From Thalassospiraceae bacterium LMO-SO8 (GTDB lineage Bacteria > Pseudomonadota > Alphaproteobacteria > Rhodospirillales > Casp-alpha2): a DNA stretch of 64,000 bases. The notes under the pieces were generated by a model. It was not told where the DNA came from and did not search any database. It saw nothing but the letters and a program-made list of their open reading frames with translations. The first letter of the stretch is position 1, and every line of letters begins with the position of its first letter. The position numbers and the translations under genes were made by a program. The stretch is from positions 1,302,001 through 1,366,000 of the forward strand of contig CP134226.1 of NCBI GenBank assembly GCA_031655335.1, written 5' to 3'. Of the stretch, positions 8,344 to 19,501 are shown piece by piece.

Positions 8344-9309
8344 TCAGTCGTCGCCGGGAACGGGCGCGGCGCCCGGGCGGTGGCTGCGGGCCGGCGGCAG
8401 GATTTCGCCTTCGAGAAGGTCGATATCCTGGTCCGTTCCCTCGACCCGGCGGCCCGGCTCCGGATTCAGCAACATGTCGATGACCCGGGCCAGGGTATCG
8501 CGCAGCTCGCCGCGCGGCACCACCATGTCGACCATGCCGTGTTCCAACAGGTATTCGGCGCGCTGGAAGCCCTCGGGCAGGGTTTCGCGGATGGTCTGCT
8601 CGATCACCCGCTGCCCGGCGAAGCCGATGACGGCGCCGGGTTCGGCGATGTGAATGTCGCCCAGCATGGCGTAGGAGGCGGAGACCCCGCCCGTGGTCGG
8701 ATCGGTCAGCACCACGATATAAGGCAGGCCGGCTTCCTTGACCTCGTCCACGGCGATGGTCGTGCGCGCCATCTGCATGAGGGAGAGAATGCCTTCCTGC
8801 ATGCGCGCCCCGCCCGATGACGGAATGACGACGAACGCGGCGCGTTCATCGACGGCCTTGCGCGCGGCGGCAAGCAGCCCGGCCCCCATGGCCTGCCCCA
8901 TGGAGCCGCCCATGAAGGCGAAGTTGAGGGCGGCGACGACCACCGGCAGACCGCCCAGGCGCCCGACGCCCGCGATCAGGGCGTCCTGGTCGCCGGTCTT
9001 GGACCGCGCGGATTTAAGGCGCGCGGCATAGGTTTCCGTGTCCTTGAATTTCAGGGGGTCCGGCTTGGGCACGTCCCAGACGATCTTTTCGAAAGCGCCG
9101 TCGTCGAACAGCATGGCCAGACGCTGATGGGCCCCGATGCGCAGATGATGGCCGCAGTGCTGACAGACATGGAGGTGTTTTTCCAGATCGCGGTGGAAGA
9201 TCATCTGGCTGCAGCCCGGGCACTTGTGCCACAGGTTGTCGGGCATTTCCTTGCCGGCACCGACCAGACGCTTCAGCTTGGGCCGGACGAATTCCCTCAG
9301 CCAGTTCAT
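8344..9309 (-). CDS. accD: Acetyl-CoA carboxylase carboxyltransferase subunit beta
   Basis: A 321-residue subunit that, with AccA, moves CO2 from carboxybiotin to acetyl-CoA to form malonyl-CoA. The N-terminal four-cysteine zinc ribbon 'CPGCSQMIFHRDL...CQHC' (residues ~29-51) and the crotonase-fold core with 'SSGGARMQEGILSLMQM' and 'DPTTGGVSASYAMLGD' are clear. The C-terminal tail is Pro/Arg-rich. The ATG at 9309 begins the standard 'MNWLREFVRPK' N-terminus, with a GGGAG about 10 bp upstream; an in-frame start 33 bp earlier, overlapping trpA, is unlikely. Confidence 0.95.
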   Translation of the reverse strand: MNWLREFVRPKLKRLVGAGKEMPDNLWHKCPGCSQMIFHRDLEKHLHVCQHCGHHLRIGAHQRLAMLFDDGAFEKIVWDVPKPDPLKFKDTETYAARLKSARSKTGDQDALIAGVGRLGGLPVVVAALNFAFMGGSMGQAMGAGLLAAARKAVDERAAFVVIPSSGGARMQEGILSLMQMARTTIAVDEVKEAGLPYIVVLTDPTTGGVSASYAMLGDIHIAEPGAVIGFAGQRVIEQTIRETLPEGFQRAEYLLEHGMVDMVVPRGELRDTLARVIDMLLNPEPGRRVEGTDQDIDLLEGEILPPARSHRPGAAPVPGDD

Positions 9310-9338
9310 GTGATTGCTTCTCCCGCCTTCACTGCCCG

Positions 9339-10184
9339 TCAATCCCGCGCCGCGCGCACACCGGCCGCCAGCGCCTTCACCAAGTCTAGCACCTTGTCCT
9401 TGGTGCCGGGTAGGGGCGCGCCGGACGAATCGCGGTTTTCCGCGATGATCCCGACCAGGGCCGATCCCACGACGGCGGCGTCGGACACCCGCGCGATGGC
9501 GGCGGCTTGGTCCGGCGTCTTGATGCCGAATCCGACCGCGACGGGCAGGTCCGTATGCCTCTTGATGCGCGCGACGCTGGCCGCCACGTCGCCCGCGTCG
9601 GCGGACTTGGTGCCCGTGATGCCGGTGATCGAGACGTAATAGACGAAGCCCGAGGCATGACGCACGACCTTGGGCAGGCGCGCGTCGTCGGTCGTGGGGG
9701 CCGTCAGATAGATGAAATTAATACCAGCCTTGATCGCGGGCAGGCAAAGCTCGCCCTCTTCCTCCGGCGGCAGGTCGACGACGATGAGCCCGTCGATCCC
9801 GGCCTCTTTCGCGTCCTTCAGAAAGCGGTCGACGCCGTAGATATAGATCGGGTTGTAGTACCCCATGAGGACGATCGGCGTGTGGTCGTCGCGCTTGCGG
9901 AACGAGCGCACGATATCCAGGGTTTTCGGCAGGGTCATGCCCGCCTTCAGCGCGCGCAGCGAGGACGCCTGGATCGCCGGGCCGTCGGCCATGGGGTCGG
10001 AAAACGGCATGCCGATCTCGATCAGGTCGGCGCCCGCCTCGGCGATCTCCAGGATGATCTCCTCCGACAGCCCGGGCGTCGGGTCGCCGGCAGTGAGAAA
10101 CGTCACCAGGCCGGCGCGGCCTTCGGCCTTCAGGGCGGCGAACTTGCGGGTGATGCGGGTCTCGGGCCCGGTCTGCGTGGTCAT
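9339..10184 (-). CDS. trpA: Tryptophan synthase alpha subunit
   Basis: A 281-residue TIM barrel that cleaves indole-3-glycerol phosphate to indole, which is channelled to TrpB. Catalytic Glu is in '[18 protein letters not shown]' (about residues 53-70) and catalytic Asp in '[11 protein letters not shown]' (~130). The phosphate-binding '[12 protein letters not shown]' is near 220. It starts 4 bp after trpB stops, as expected for a heteromeric enzyme made in equal amounts. Confidence 0.96.
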   Translation of the reverse strand: MTTQTGPETRITRKFAALKAEGRAGLVTFLTAGDPTPGLSEEIILEIAEAGADLIEIGMPFSDPMADGPAIQASSLRALKAGMTLPKTLDIVRSFRKRDDHTPIVLMGYYNPIYIYGVDRFLKDAKEAGIDGLIVVDLPPEEEGELCLPAIKAGINFIYLTAPTTDDARLPKVVRHASGFVYYVSITGITGTKSADAGDVAASVARIKRHTDLPVAVGFGIKTPDQAAAIARVSDAAVVGSALVGIIAENRDSSGAPLPGTKDKVLDLVKALAAGVRAARD

Positions 10185-10188
10185 CGGC

Positions 10189-11397
10189 TCAGTCCATCCC
10201 CAGATAGCCCGCGACGGCGTCGACGTCCTTGTCGCCGCGCCCGCACATGTTCATGACGATCAGGTGATCCTTGGGCAGGCCGCCCGCGATCTTGGCCACA
10301 TAGGCCAGCGCGTGGCTCGGCTCCAGCGCCGGGATGATGCCTTCCTTGCGCGTGCAGAGCTGGAACGCGGCGAGGGCTTCCTTGTCCGTGGCCGAAACGT
10401 ATTCGACCCGGCCCGTATCGCGCAGCCAGGAATGTTCCGGCCCGATGCCGGGATAATCCAGGCCGGCGGAAATGGAATGGCCGTCGAGGATCTGACCGTC
10501 CTCGGTCTGCAACAAATAGGTGCGGTTGCCGTGCAGCACGCCCGGGCGACCGCCGTTGAGGGACGCGCAATGCTCGCCCGTCTCGATCCCGTGGCCGGCG
10601 GCCTCGACCCCGATCAGGTGCACGCTTTCATCGTCCAGGAAGGGATGGAACAGGCCGATGGCGTTGGACCCGCCGCCGATGGCCGCGATGCAGGTATCGG
10701 GCAGGCGGCCCTCCATCTCCATCATCTGTTCCTTGGTCTCGTTGCCGATGACGCATTGGAAATCACGCACCATGGCCGGATAGGGATGCGGGCCGGCGGC
10801 GGTGCCGATGATGTAGAAGGTGTCCTCGACATTGGACACCCAGTCGCGCAGCGCCTCGTTCATGGCGTCCTTGAGCGTGCCCGTGCCGGCGGTGACGGGG
10901 ACGATTTCCGCCCCCAGCATCTTCATGCGCACCACGTTGGGGCGCTGGCGCTTGACGTCCGTTTCGCCCATGTAGACGACACAGGGCAGGCCGAACAGGG
11001 CGCAGACCGTGGCCGTCGCGACACCGTGCTGCCCGGCGCCGGTCTCGGCGATGATGCGCTTCTTGCCCATGCGCCGCGCCAGCAGAATCTGGCCGATGGT
11101 GTTGTTGATCTTGTGCGCACCCGTGTGGTTCAGCTCGTCGCGCTTGAAGTAGACCTTGGCGCCGCCGAATTCCTCGGTCAGGCGCTCGGCCAGGTACAGC
11201 GGGCTGGGCCGGCCCACGTAATGCTTCATGTAACGGTTGAACTCGTCCCAGAAAGCCGCGTCGTTCTTGGCCTTTTCCCAGGCGGCCTCGACCTGCAGAA
11301 TCAGCGGCATCAGGGTTTCCGCCACATAGCGGCCACCGTAGATGTCGAAATGTCCGTTTTCGTCCGGGCCTTCGCGGTAGGTATTCAACTTCGACAT
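10189..11397 (-). CDS. trpB: Tryptophan synthase beta subunit
   Basis: A 402-residue PLP enzyme that condenses indole with serine. The PLP lysine lies in '[10 protein letters not shown]' (about residue 93), the glycine-rich phosphate loop in 'GGGSNAIG' (~240), and the conserved '[15 protein letters not shown]' (~117) forms the substrate loop. Length and N-terminus ('[11 protein letters not shown]') are standard. A 227-bp gap holding a palindromic repeat separates it from trpF upstream, so a separate promoter in front of trpB is possible. Confidence 0.97.
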   Translation of the reverse strand: MSKLNTYREGPDENGHFDIYGGRYVAETLMPLILQVEAAWEKAKNDAAFWDEFNRYMKHYVGRPSPLYLAERLTEEFGGAKVYFKRDELNHTGAHKINNTIGQILLARRMGKKRIIAETGAGQHGVATATVCALFGLPCVVYMGETDVKRQRPNVVRMKMLGAEIVPVTAGTGTLKDAMNEALRDWVSNVEDTFYIIGTAAGPHPYPAMVRDFQCVIGNETKEQMMEMEGRLPDTCIAAIGGGSNAIGLFHPFLDDESVHLIGVEAAGHGIETGEHCASLNGGRPGVLHGNRTYLLQTEDGQILDGHSISAGLDYPGIGPEHSWLRDTGRVEYVSATDKEALAAFQLCTRKEGIIPALEPSHALAYVAKIAGGLPKDHLIVMNMCGRGDKDVDAVAGYLGMD

Positions 11398-11520
11398 GAA
11401 CCAATCCTCATATTGCCTTGGGTTTATGCCGTTTTATGGTTAACGGCGTGAGCCTCCAAGGGCGGCGCAAATAAAGCACAAGGTCCCGGGGAACCCAAGC
11501 AGAAACCCCACCGGAAGCGC

Positions 11521-11615
11521 CCCCTCACCCCGGCCCTCTCCCCCCATGCGGGGGAGAGGGTGGTTCGTCGGCGAGAGTCCCCTCGCCCCCTTGGGGGGGA
11601 GGGACAGGGTGAGGG
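11521..11615. repeat. Palindromic dispersed repeat (REP-like) in the trpF-trpB gap
   Basis: A 95-bp unit with outer arms CCCTCACCC (11522-11530) and GGGTGAGGG (11607-11615), plus two internal C-run/G-run hairpins (CCCTCTCCCCC / GGGGGAGAGGG and CCTCGCCCCC / GGGGGGAGGG). This is the layout of dispersed 'CCCTCACCC...GGGTGAGGG' palindromic repeats seen in many high-GC Proteobacteria. It lies downstream of trpF on the minus strand and could also act as an RNA stem-loop between trpF and trpB. Confidence 0.7.
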
Positions 11616-11624
11616 AAAATGAGA

Positions 11625-12263
11625 TCAGCCCGCCTTGGCCGCCCGGATGAAGGCCTCGATGAGGCCCGCGTCCTTCAACCCGGGCGCCGTTTCCACGCCG
11701 GACGACACGTCGACGCCGGGGGCGCCCGACAGGCGGATCGCCGCCTGCACGTTGTCCGCCGTCAGCCCGCCGGCCAGCAGCCAGGGCACGTTCCAGCGGG
11801 TGCCCGCCAGTAGGCCCCAGTCGAAGGCCAGGGCGTTGCCGCCGGGGCGGTCGGCCCCCGATGGCGGCTTGGCGTCGAACAGCAGCCGGTCGGCCACGCC
11901 TTCATAGGCGCGGGCGGCCTCAACGTCGCGCGGGTCCGCGATGGGCAGGGCCTTCATCACCGGCAGGCCGAACCTGCGCCCGACCTCGGCGACCCGCTCC
12001 GGCGTTTCCGATCCATGCAGTTGCAGGATATCGACCGCGCCGTTGCCGGTGATGGCGGCAAACTCGTCGTCGGTGGCATCCACGGTCAGACCGACCTTGA
12101 GCACACCCACGGGCACGCGCGCCGCCAGCCCGCCGGCAATGGCCGGCGTGACATGGCGCGGTGATTTCTTGAAGAACACGAAACCGACCAGATCGGCCCC
12201 GGCAGCCACAGCCGCGTCCACGGCGTCGGCCGTCTTCAGCCCGCAGATCTTGACCTGAACCAA
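11625..12263 (-). CDS. trpF: Phosphoribosylanthranilate isomerase
   Basis: A 212-residue TIM-barrel enzyme of tryptophan synthesis (Amadori rearrangement of PRA to CdRP). It shows the family start 'VKICGLKTADAV' with the catalytic Cys, 'GFVFFKKSPRHVTP', 'ILQLHGSETPE', catalytic Asp in 'LLFDAKPP', and the phosphate loop 'LAGGLTADNV...GVDVSSGVE'. I place the start at TTG 12263, which has GGAGG 5 bp upstream and gives a normal N-terminus; GTG or ATG codons farther upstream would add an atypical leader. It heads the trpF-trpB-trpA-accD-folC series. Confidence 0.92.
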   Translation of the reverse strand: MVQVKICGLKTADAVDAAVAAGADLVGFVFFKKSPRHVTPAIAGGLAARVPVGVLKVGLTVDATDDEFAAITGNGAVDILQLHGSETPERVAEVGRRFGLPVMKALPIADPRDVEAARAYEGVADRLLFDAKPPSGADRPGGNALAFDWGLLAGTRWNVPWLLAGGLTADNVQAAIRLSGAPGVDVSSGVETAPGLKDAGLIEAFIRAAKAG

Positions 12264-12499
12264 CTCAACCTCCACCCACGCTGCGGCTTCATCCACAAAC
12301 CATCCACATATTCACAGCCATACCAAAAGGAGTGAATTTTATCCCCGGTAATCGTTGCCGTCCGCCGCCCTTCTGATTGGTTCAGCAGCGCGAGAACGAC
12401 ATGTTCACAGGGTGTTCCGGCCATAATTCCCTAGAACGGGAAGGCGGCCTTCAAGATTCTAACAGCCTACGACATGCGCCAATTTGGAAGTTGCAAAGA

Positions 12500-12634
12500 A
12501 TGATGATCGACGATTTTCAATTCGTGGGAACAGTGAGCGCGTTAATTGTGTCTCTTCTGTACTTAGTTTTTGCCCCGACCTTTTCTGCAATCGGGAAGCA
12601 CCTCAAGCGGCTCTTCTTCAAGAGTGACGATTAG
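12500..12634 (+). CDS. Possible small single-pass membrane protein
   Basis: A 44-residue reading frame, 'MMIDDFQFVG...' then a ~20-residue hydrophobic segment 'VSALIVSLLYLVFAP' and a basic tail 'KHLKRLFFKSDD'. A GGAAG sits 9 bp before the ATG. It lies in an unusually AT-rich patch (about 12.3-12.63 kb) between trpF and pyrF and runs against both. Its stop overlaps the pyrF stop region by 4 bp. I do not recognise it. The single TM helix and the RBS support it, but so short a frame could be chance. Confidence 0.35.
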   Translation: MMIDDFQFVGTVSALIVSLLYLVFAPTFSAIGKHLKRLFFKSDD

Positions 12635-13365
12635 CCTAACTCGTCCGCGATGCGTTTGGCCGCCGCGATGGGGTCGTTCGCCTGGGTGATGGGCCGGCCG
12701 ATGACCAGATAGTCAGCGCCGAGAGAGACCGCGTCGCGCGGCGTGACCACGCGTTTCTGGTCGCCCTTGACGGACCATTCGGGGCGGATGCCCGGCACGA
12801 CCAGGGTGAAGTCGGGGCCACAGACGGAGCGGATGACCTTGATCTCATGGGCCGAGCAGACGACGCCGTCCATGCCGGAGTCCTGGGCCAATTTGGCAAG
12901 CTTGGCGACCTGGGCCTTGGTCTCGTTGTTGATGCCGACCTCGATCAGGTCTTCGTCCGACAGGCTGGTCAGCACGGTGACGGCGAGCACCAGCGGACGG
13001 TGCCCCCCCTGGGCGGCGTCGGTGGCGGCCTGGGCGGCGGCCTCCATCATGGCGCGGCCGCCGGAGGCATGGACGTTCAGCATGAAGGGCTGAAGCGGCG
13101 CCGCCGCGCGCACGGCACCCGCGACCGTGTTGGGAATGTCGTGGAATTTCAGGTCCAAAAACACGGGCAGGCCGGCGGCGGCGACCTTGCGCACGCCCTC
13201 GGGTCCCTGGGCCGTGAAGAATTCCTTGCCCAGCTTGACCCCGCCCACGGCGCCCTTGACCCCCTGGGCCAGCGCCAGGGCGCCCGCCGCGTCGGTGGTG
13301 TCGAGCGCGACCAGGATGCGGTCGGCGGGGCGTTTGATGCCCGGCGCGGGGGTCGAAGACGTCAT
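12631..13365 (-). CDS. pyrF: Orotidine-5'-phosphate decarboxylase
   Basis: A 244-residue TIM-barrel enzyme for the last step of UMP synthesis. The catalytic block 'PVFLDLKFHDIPNTV' (about residues 70-84) holds the Asp-Lys-x-x-Asp array, with 'ILVALDTTDAAGAL' at the N-terminus and the phosphate loop 'VVPGIRPEW' near 190. It sits between lapA and trpF on the same strand with a 96-bp gap behind lapA. Confidence 0.95.
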   Translation of the reverse strand: MTSSTPAPGIKRPADRILVALDTTDAAGALALAQGVKGAVGGVKLGKEFFTAQGPEGVRKVAAAGLPVFLDLKFHDIPNTVAGAVRAAAPLQPFMLNVHASGGRAMMEAAAQAATDAAQGGHRPLVLAVTVLTSLSDEDLIEVGINNETKAQVAKLAKLAQDSGMDGVVCSAHEIKVIRSVCGPDFTLVVPGIRPEWSVKGDQKRVVTPRDAVSLGADYLVIGRPITQANDPIAAAKRIADELG

Positions 13366-13461
13366 CAGGTTGGTCCCAGAGTTGGCCGTTCCGTCATTTA
13401 TACTGATCCCGGCCCCGGGCGGCCATCCTCAAAAACGCCGGACGGCGCGTGCGGCCCCGGA

Positions 13462-13860
13462 CTAGAGAATATGGCGCGAACCGGACGTCTGTGCGTCCGA
13501 TGCCGGAACCGGCAGCGACGCCGCCTTGGCCTTGGCGTCGGCGGCACGGAGCTTTTCTTCCAGCATGTCGACATCGGTCTTGAGGCGCAGGATTTCCTTT
13601 TCCGCCCCGTCGGCGCGGTGGGCTTCGCGCCGGGCGCGGCCGCGGGCGGCACCGCCGGAAATCCACACCATGACCGCCCCCCAGAGAAAGCCGAGGAACA
13701 GGCCGCCGACGCCGACCAGCGCCACCGGGGTCGTCAGTTCGTAATCGAAGGGCCACAGACGCAGCACGACATCCGCGCGATTGGAGGCAGCGAACAGGAT
13801 CAGCCCCAGCACGAGGGGGGTCAAAAGTATCCAGGAAAGAAGTTTGCCCACGCGCGACAC
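13462..13860 (-). CDS. LapA-domain inner membrane protein
   Basis: A 132-residue protein with two TM helices (about residues 7-25 and 46-68) joined by a short periplasmic loop 'SNRADVVLRLWPFDYELTTPV', followed by a coiled coil 'AEKEILRLKTDVDMLEEKLRAADAKAKA'. This is the LapA/YciS (DUF1049) arrangement; in enterobacteria the family helps tune LPS synthesis through LapB/FtsH. It follows ihfB on the same strand, as is usual in alphaproteobacteria. No LapB partner is seen here. Confidence 0.82.
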   Translation of the reverse strand: MSRVGKLLSWILLTPLVLGLILFAASNRADVVLRLWPFDYELTTPVALVGVGGLFLGFLWGAVMVWISGGAARGRARREAHRADGAEKEILRLKTDVDMLEEKLRAADAKAKAASLPVPASDAQTSGSRHIL

Positions 13861-13906
13861 CTGACGGTTGGAGATTCCGGAAGCCGCGATCCGGCCCCGG
13901 CCGGGA

Positions 13907-14188
13907 TCAGCTGCCGTTCAGTTTTTCGCGCAGCTGCTTGCCGGTCTTGAAATAGGGAATGTGCTTGGAATCGACCTCGACCGTGGCCCCCGTGCGCGGA
14001 TTGCGGCCCGTGCGCGAGCCCCGCTGCTTCACGGAGAAGGCCCCGAAACCGCGCAGTTCGACCCGGTCGCCCTGGGCCAATGCGCCGGTGATCTCGTCAA
14101 AAATGGTGGAAACGATACGTTCCACGTCACGCTGGTAGAGATGCGGATTGTCCGCCGCCAAACGGGCGATCAGTTCGGATTTGGTCAT
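13907..14188 (-). CDS. ihfB: Integration host factor subunit beta
   Basis: A 93-residue HU/IHF-fold DNA-bending protein. It shows the N-terminal '[17 protein letters not shown]', the body '[12 protein letters not shown]' and the DNA-arm signature '[21 protein letters not shown]' with the intercalating proline. With IHF-alpha it bends DNA for recombination, replication and sigma-54 promoters. The ATG at 14188 fits the family start. It is transcribed between sppA and lapA. Confidence 0.94.
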   Translation of the reverse strand: MTKSELIARLAADNPHLYQRDVERIVSTIFDEITGALAQGDRVELRGFGAFSVKQRGSRTGRNPRTGATVEVDSKHIPYFKTGKQLREKLNGS

Positions 14189-14255
14189 GCTGCCAACCCC
14201 AGGCGGCGGCGCGATAACGCGGTCGGCCGGGGACCTTTCCCTCACAGGTGAAAAT

Positions 14256-15170
14256 CTACAAGGAAGGGTGCCAAAGGGAGAACACGCCGTCAAGTCTAAG
14301 TCGTTCTGAAAACAATGCTTTTTGCAGCTGCGAAGTCAGGGCGTCGCGCCACGGCAGAGGTTCGTCCGTCAGCTTGAGGTCGCGCAGGGGCAGGTCACGG
14401 GCCACACCATGAGCCGAGGCGAGCCAGTCGCGGGCCGCATCCTCGTCGCCGATGGCGTCGACCAGGCCGTTGTCCTTGGCCGCGAGGCCCGAGTAGACGC
14501 GCCCGTCGGCCAGCGCCACGACCTTGTCGCGCGGCAGCTTGCGACGGTCCGCGACCATGTCGACGAACTGCCCGTAAAGCTCCATCAGCATGTCCTGGGT
14601 CGCCTTGCGGGCGGGATCGCTAAGGCGCTCGAACGGATTGGGCTGGGCCTTCATCGGCCCGCTTTTGAACACTTCCGGCTTGATGCCCAGCTTGTCCAAC
14701 AGCTGCGTCACGTCGGCGGTTTGCAGGATCACGCCGATCGACCCGGTCAGGGTGCCGCGCCGGGCGACCACATGATCCGCCGCGATGGCCACCATGTAAC
14801 CGGCCGAGGTCGCGGTACCGCCCATGACGGCGACGGTGGGTTTTTTCTCGGCGACCCGGCGCAGCGCCGTGAACAGGGCCTCGCCGCCGACGAAGGTGCC
14901 GCCCGGGGAATCGACCCGGACCACCACCGCCTTGACGTCGTCGCGGTCGGCCAGATCCTTGATCGCGCGGCTGCGTTCGTCGTCGTCGAAGATAATGCCG
15001 TCGATGGCGATGCGCGCGACGTGGTCGCGGGTGAGCAGATCCCCGCCGCCGAACCGGCCGGCGCCAACCACGGCAAGCGCCGCGAAGGCGACAAGCGCCA
15101 CCACGCGCCAGAACGTCAGGGCACGCTTCAGGCGGCGGCGGTCGAAGATGATGTCGGCGTCGAGGCTCAT
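14256..15170 (-). CDS. sppA: Signal peptide peptidase SppA (S49 family)
   Basis: A 304-residue membrane-anchored serine peptidase that degrades cleaved signal peptides. One TM helix ('[19 protein letters not shown]', about 20-38) is followed by the S49 core. The nucleophile Ser lies in '[12 protein letters not shown]' (~120), the general-base Lys in 'EVFKSGPMK' (~170), and 'VRVDSPGG' (~83) is the usual strand before it. The length is that of the short (half-size) SppA forms. It lies between rpsA and ihfB, an order shared by many alphaproteobacteria. Confidence 0.92.
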   Translation of the reverse strand: MSLDADIIFDRRRLKRALTFWRVVALVAFAALAVVGAGRFGGGDLLTRDHVARIAIDGIIFDDDERSRAIKDLADRDDVKAVVVRVDSPGGTFVGGEALFTALRRVAEKKPTVAVMGGTATSAGYMVAIAADHVVARRGTLTGSIGVILQTADVTQLLDKLGIKPEVFKSGPMKAQPNPFERLSDPARKATQDMLMELYGQFVDMVADRRKLPRDKVVALADGRVYSGLAAKDNGLVDAIGDEDAARDWLASAHGVARDLPLRDLKLTDEPLPWRDALTSQLQKALFSERLRLDGVFSLWHPSL

Positions 15171-15228
15171 GGCGGGGCGAGTGTCCGTCGAAAATTCAAG
15201 GGCTGGCTAAGATTTCAAAGTCCCGGGC

Positions 15229-15265
15229 AAAAGAAAACCGGGAGCCCCCTTGCGAGGGCTCCCGG
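15229..15265 (-). terminator. Rho-independent terminator of rpsA
   Basis: On the minus strand a perfect 10-bp stem CCGGGAGCCC / GGGCTCCCGG with an 8-nt loop is followed by TTTTCTTTT. It begins about 46 bp after the rpsA stop and separates rpsA from sppA. Confidence 0.88.
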
Positions 15266-15311
15266 CCAATGTATCACGCCCGCCCCAAGGCAGGGCAACG
15301 GGAAAGGCGGG

Positions 15312-17120
15312 TTATTCCGCGCCTTCTTCCGCTTCTTCGGTTTCGTCCTTCTTGGCGGCCTTTTTCTTGGCGGCGGCCTTCTTCGGCTTTTCGTCGTCGC
15401 CTTCGGCAGCGGCCTGCGCCTGCTTTTCCTTCAGGGCAGCACCCAGGATGTCGCCGAGAGAAGCACCGGAATCGGACGAGCCGTATTCCTGCATGGCCTT
15501 CTTCTCTTCCTCGACCTCAAGGGCCTTGATGGACAGCGACAGCTTGCGGCCGGACTTGTCGATCTGGGTGATCTTGGCGTCGACCTTTTCGCCGGCGGCG
15601 AAGCGGTCGGGGCGCTGTTCGGAACGATCACGCGACAGGTCGGACTTGCGGATGAAGCCGAGCACGGCGTCATTGACCATGACTTCGACGCCGCCGTCGT
15701 TGGTCTGGGTCACCGTGCAGGTCACGACGGAGCCCTTCTTCAGGCCTTCCATCGCCCCTTCGGTCGGGTCGCCGGACAGCTGCTTGATGCCGAGCGAGAC
15801 GCGTTCCTTGTCGACATCGACGTCCAGCACCTTGGCCTTCACCATGTCGCCCTTGGTGTAGTCGGCGAGGGCTTCCTCGCCCGACTTGTCCCAGGACAGA
15901 TCGGAAAGGTGGGCCATGCCGTCGATTTCGCCGTCGAGGCCGATGAACAGACCGAATTCGGTGATGTTCTTGACCTCGCCTTCGACCTCGGCGCCGACCG
16001 GGAACTTGACCACGAAGTCTTCCCACGGATTGGCGTTGCACTGCTTGAGACCCAAGGAGATGCGGCGCTTGTCGGGATCGACGTCGAGCACCATGACATC
16101 CACTTCCTGAGAGGTGGAGACGATCTTGCCCGGGTGGACGTTCTTCTTGGTCCAGGACATTTCCGACACGTGCACCAGGCCTTCGACGCCCGGCTCCAGC
16201 TCCACGAAGGCGCCGTAGTCGGTGATGTTGGTGACGCGGCCGGTGAACTTGGTGCCGACCGGGTACTTGGCGGCGACGCCGTCCCAGGGATCGGCCTCAA
16301 GCTGCTTCATGCCCAGCGAGATGCGCTGCGTTTCGGCGTTGAAGCGGATGATCTGCACCTTCACGGTCTCGCCGATGGACAGGGCCTCGGACGGGTGGTT
16401 GATGCGCTTCCAGGCGATGTCGGTGACGTGCAGCAGGCCGTCCACACCACCCAGATCGACGAAGGCGCCGTAATCGGTGATGTTCTTGACGACGCCGTCC
16501 AGAACCTGGCCTTCCTGCAGGGAGGAGATCAGCTCGGAACGGGCTTCGGTGCGGGTTTCCTCCAGCACGGCGCGGCGCGAGACCACGATGTTGTTGCGCT
16601 GGGGGTCCATTTTCAGGATCTGGAACGGCTGCGGCATGCCCATCAGGGGGGACACGTCGCGCACGGGACGGATGTCGACCTGGCTGCCGGGCAGGAAGGC
16701 CACGGCGCCGTCGAGATCGACGATGAAGCCGCCCTTGACGCGGCCGAAGATCACGCCGTTGACGCGCTCGCCCTTTTCGAAGGCCTTTTCCAGGCCGACC
16801 CAGGCTTCCTCGCGGCGGGCTTTCTCGCGCGAGAGACGGACCAGGCCGTCACGGTCTTCGTAGCGTTCGACATAGACGTCGACTTCGTCACCAGCCTTGA
16901 GAACCTCGTCGGAGCCGGGGCTCATGAATTCCTTGAGCGGCACGCGGCCTTCGGACTTGAGTCCGACGTCGATGACGGCGAAATCGCCGTCGACGTTGAC
17001 GATGATGCCGCGCAGCACGCGGCCTTCAAAGCCTTCGTCGTCGCCGAAGGACTCGTTCAACAGGGCTTCAAAATCTTCGTTGGAGGTAGGGGCCGCCGTG
17101 GCGGCATCGTTAGTGGCCAT
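15312..17120 (-). CDS. rpsA: 30S ribosomal protein S1
   Basis: A 602-residue protein with six S1/OB-fold repeats, seen as repeated 'G..V.G.V..I..YGAFV.L..GV.GL.H.S' units (for example 'VKNITDYGAFVDLGGVDGLLHVTDIAWKR' near residue 215 and 'VEGLVHVSEMSW' near 305). It ends in a Glu/Lys/Ala-rich tail typical of alphaproteobacteria. S1 holds mRNA on the 30S subunit for initiation. I chose ATG 17120 ('MATNDAATAAP'); frames reaching farther upstream lack family support. It follows cmk, its usual neighbour, and ends in a strong terminator. Confidence 0.97.
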   Translation of the reverse strand: MATNDAATAAPTSNEDFEALLNESFGDDEGFEGRVLRGIIVNVDGDFAVIDVGLKSEGRVPLKEFMSPGSDEVLKAGDEVDVYVERYEDRDGLVRLSREKARREEAWVGLEKAFEKGERVNGVIFGRVKGGFIVDLDGAVAFLPGSQVDIRPVRDVSPLMGMPQPFQILKMDPQRNNIVVSRRAVLEETRTEARSELISSLQEGQVLDGVVKNITDYGAFVDLGGVDGLLHVTDIAWKRINHPSEALSIGETVKVQIIRFNAETQRISLGMKQLEADPWDGVAAKYPVGTKFTGRVTNITDYGAFVELEPGVEGLVHVSEMSWTKKNVHPGKIVSTSQEVDVMVLDVDPDKRRISLGLKQCNANPWEDFVVKFPVGAEVEGEVKNITEFGLFIGLDGEIDGMAHLSDLSWDKSGEEALADYTKGDMVKAKVLDVDVDKERVSLGIKQLSGDPTEGAMEGLKKGSVVTCTVTQTNDGGVEVMVNDAVLGFIRKSDLSRDRSEQRPDRFAAGEKVDAKITQIDKSGRKLSLSIKALEVEEEKKAMQEYGSSDSGASLGDILGAALKEKQAQAAAEGDDEKPKKAAAKKKAAKKDETEEAEEGAE

Positions 17121-17279
17121 TGGGTTCAAACCTTTCGATTTTATCTGGCCGGCCGGTTGGTTCCGGCGGTCTGCGGTTGCACAAATGCCCACGGCACCCC
17201 GCCTTTTTCCTGGCGGTGATGTATGGGCGGTTCGTTTCGAACAGATTTGGAACGGGGCCGGCCGGGCCCAGGAATCCTG

Positions 17280-17906
17280 TTATTTCCGAATGATATCAAG
17301 GGCCTTGGCGAACACCTCATCGGCATTCAGGTCGCTTGTATCAAGCAGGATCGCGTCTTCGGCCGGCTCCAGCGGCGCGACGGCCCGAGATCTATCCCGG
17401 GCGTCCCGCTCGCGCATCTCTTCGAGAACGCGCGCATATATAACGTCGGGGTCGCTTTCCTGCAACTCTTTGAATCGGCGCCGGGCGCGGACCTCGTCGG
17501 ACGCCGTGACGAACAGTTTCACGTCGGCGTCGGGGCAAACCACCGTGCCGATGTCGCGGCCGTCGAGAACGGCGCCCTTGGCCGCCCCCGGCGGCTGGGC
17601 CGCGAAGCCGCGCTGAAAGTCCAGAAGCGCCGCCCGCACCCCCGGCACGGCCGAGACCTTGGACGCCGCCTGGGCGACCGCGTCCGTGCGCAGATCGGGG
17701 CGTTCCAGGTCCCGGGGCTCCAGCGCCCGGGCCTCCGCCTCGGCCGCCTGGGCGTCTTCCGGGTCGGCCCCGGCCTCCAGCACCCGCTTGCCCGTGGCCC
17801 GGTACAGCAGACCCGTGTCGAGATAGGCGAAACCCAGATCGCGGGCGATGCGCCGGGCCAGGGTTCCCTTGCCCGCCGCGGCGGGCCCGTCGATGGCGAT
17901 GATCAT
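17280..17906 (-). CDS. cmk: Cytidylate kinase
   Basis: A 208-residue NMP kinase that phosphorylates (d)CMP with ATP. P-loop '[14 protein letters not shown]' is at residues 4-17, '[14 protein letters not shown]' (~30-43) and '[24 protein letters not shown]' (~115-138) are family blocks, and 'DSRA'-type lid residues are seen as '[22 protein letters not shown]'. It starts 12 bp after aroA stops; aroA-cmk-rpsA is a conserved order. Confidence 0.95.
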   Translation of the reverse strand: MIIAIDGPAAAGKGTLARRIARDLGFAYLDTGLLYRATGKRVLEAGADPEDAQAAEAEARALEPRDLERPDLRTDAVAQAASKVSAVPGVRAALLDFQRGFAAQPPGAAKGAVLDGRDIGTVVCPDADVKLFVTASDEVRARRRFKELQESDPDVIYARVLEEMRERDARDRSRAVAPLEPAEDAILLDTSDLNADEVFAKALDIIRK

Positions 17907-17918
17907 GCCCCCTACTCC

Positions 17919-19412
<1,494 letters not shown>

Positions 19413-19501
19413 TCATGGCATTGGGCACGGCAAGAAACGGATAAGAAACGGCATTCCCTTGGGGGGAATCAGGCACAACTCCAGACAGCGGGAGGCAGCC
19501 C

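Noticed and set aside
12236-12424. 62-codon minus-strand frame upstream of trpF
   Set aside because: It overlaps the trpF start region out of frame, has no recognisable features and no convincing RBS.
14322-17219. 965-codon plus-strand frame across sppA and rpsA
   Set aside because: Both opposite-strand genes are certain; the frame gives low-complexity His/Val/Asp/Gly sequence without motifs and is an antisense artefact.
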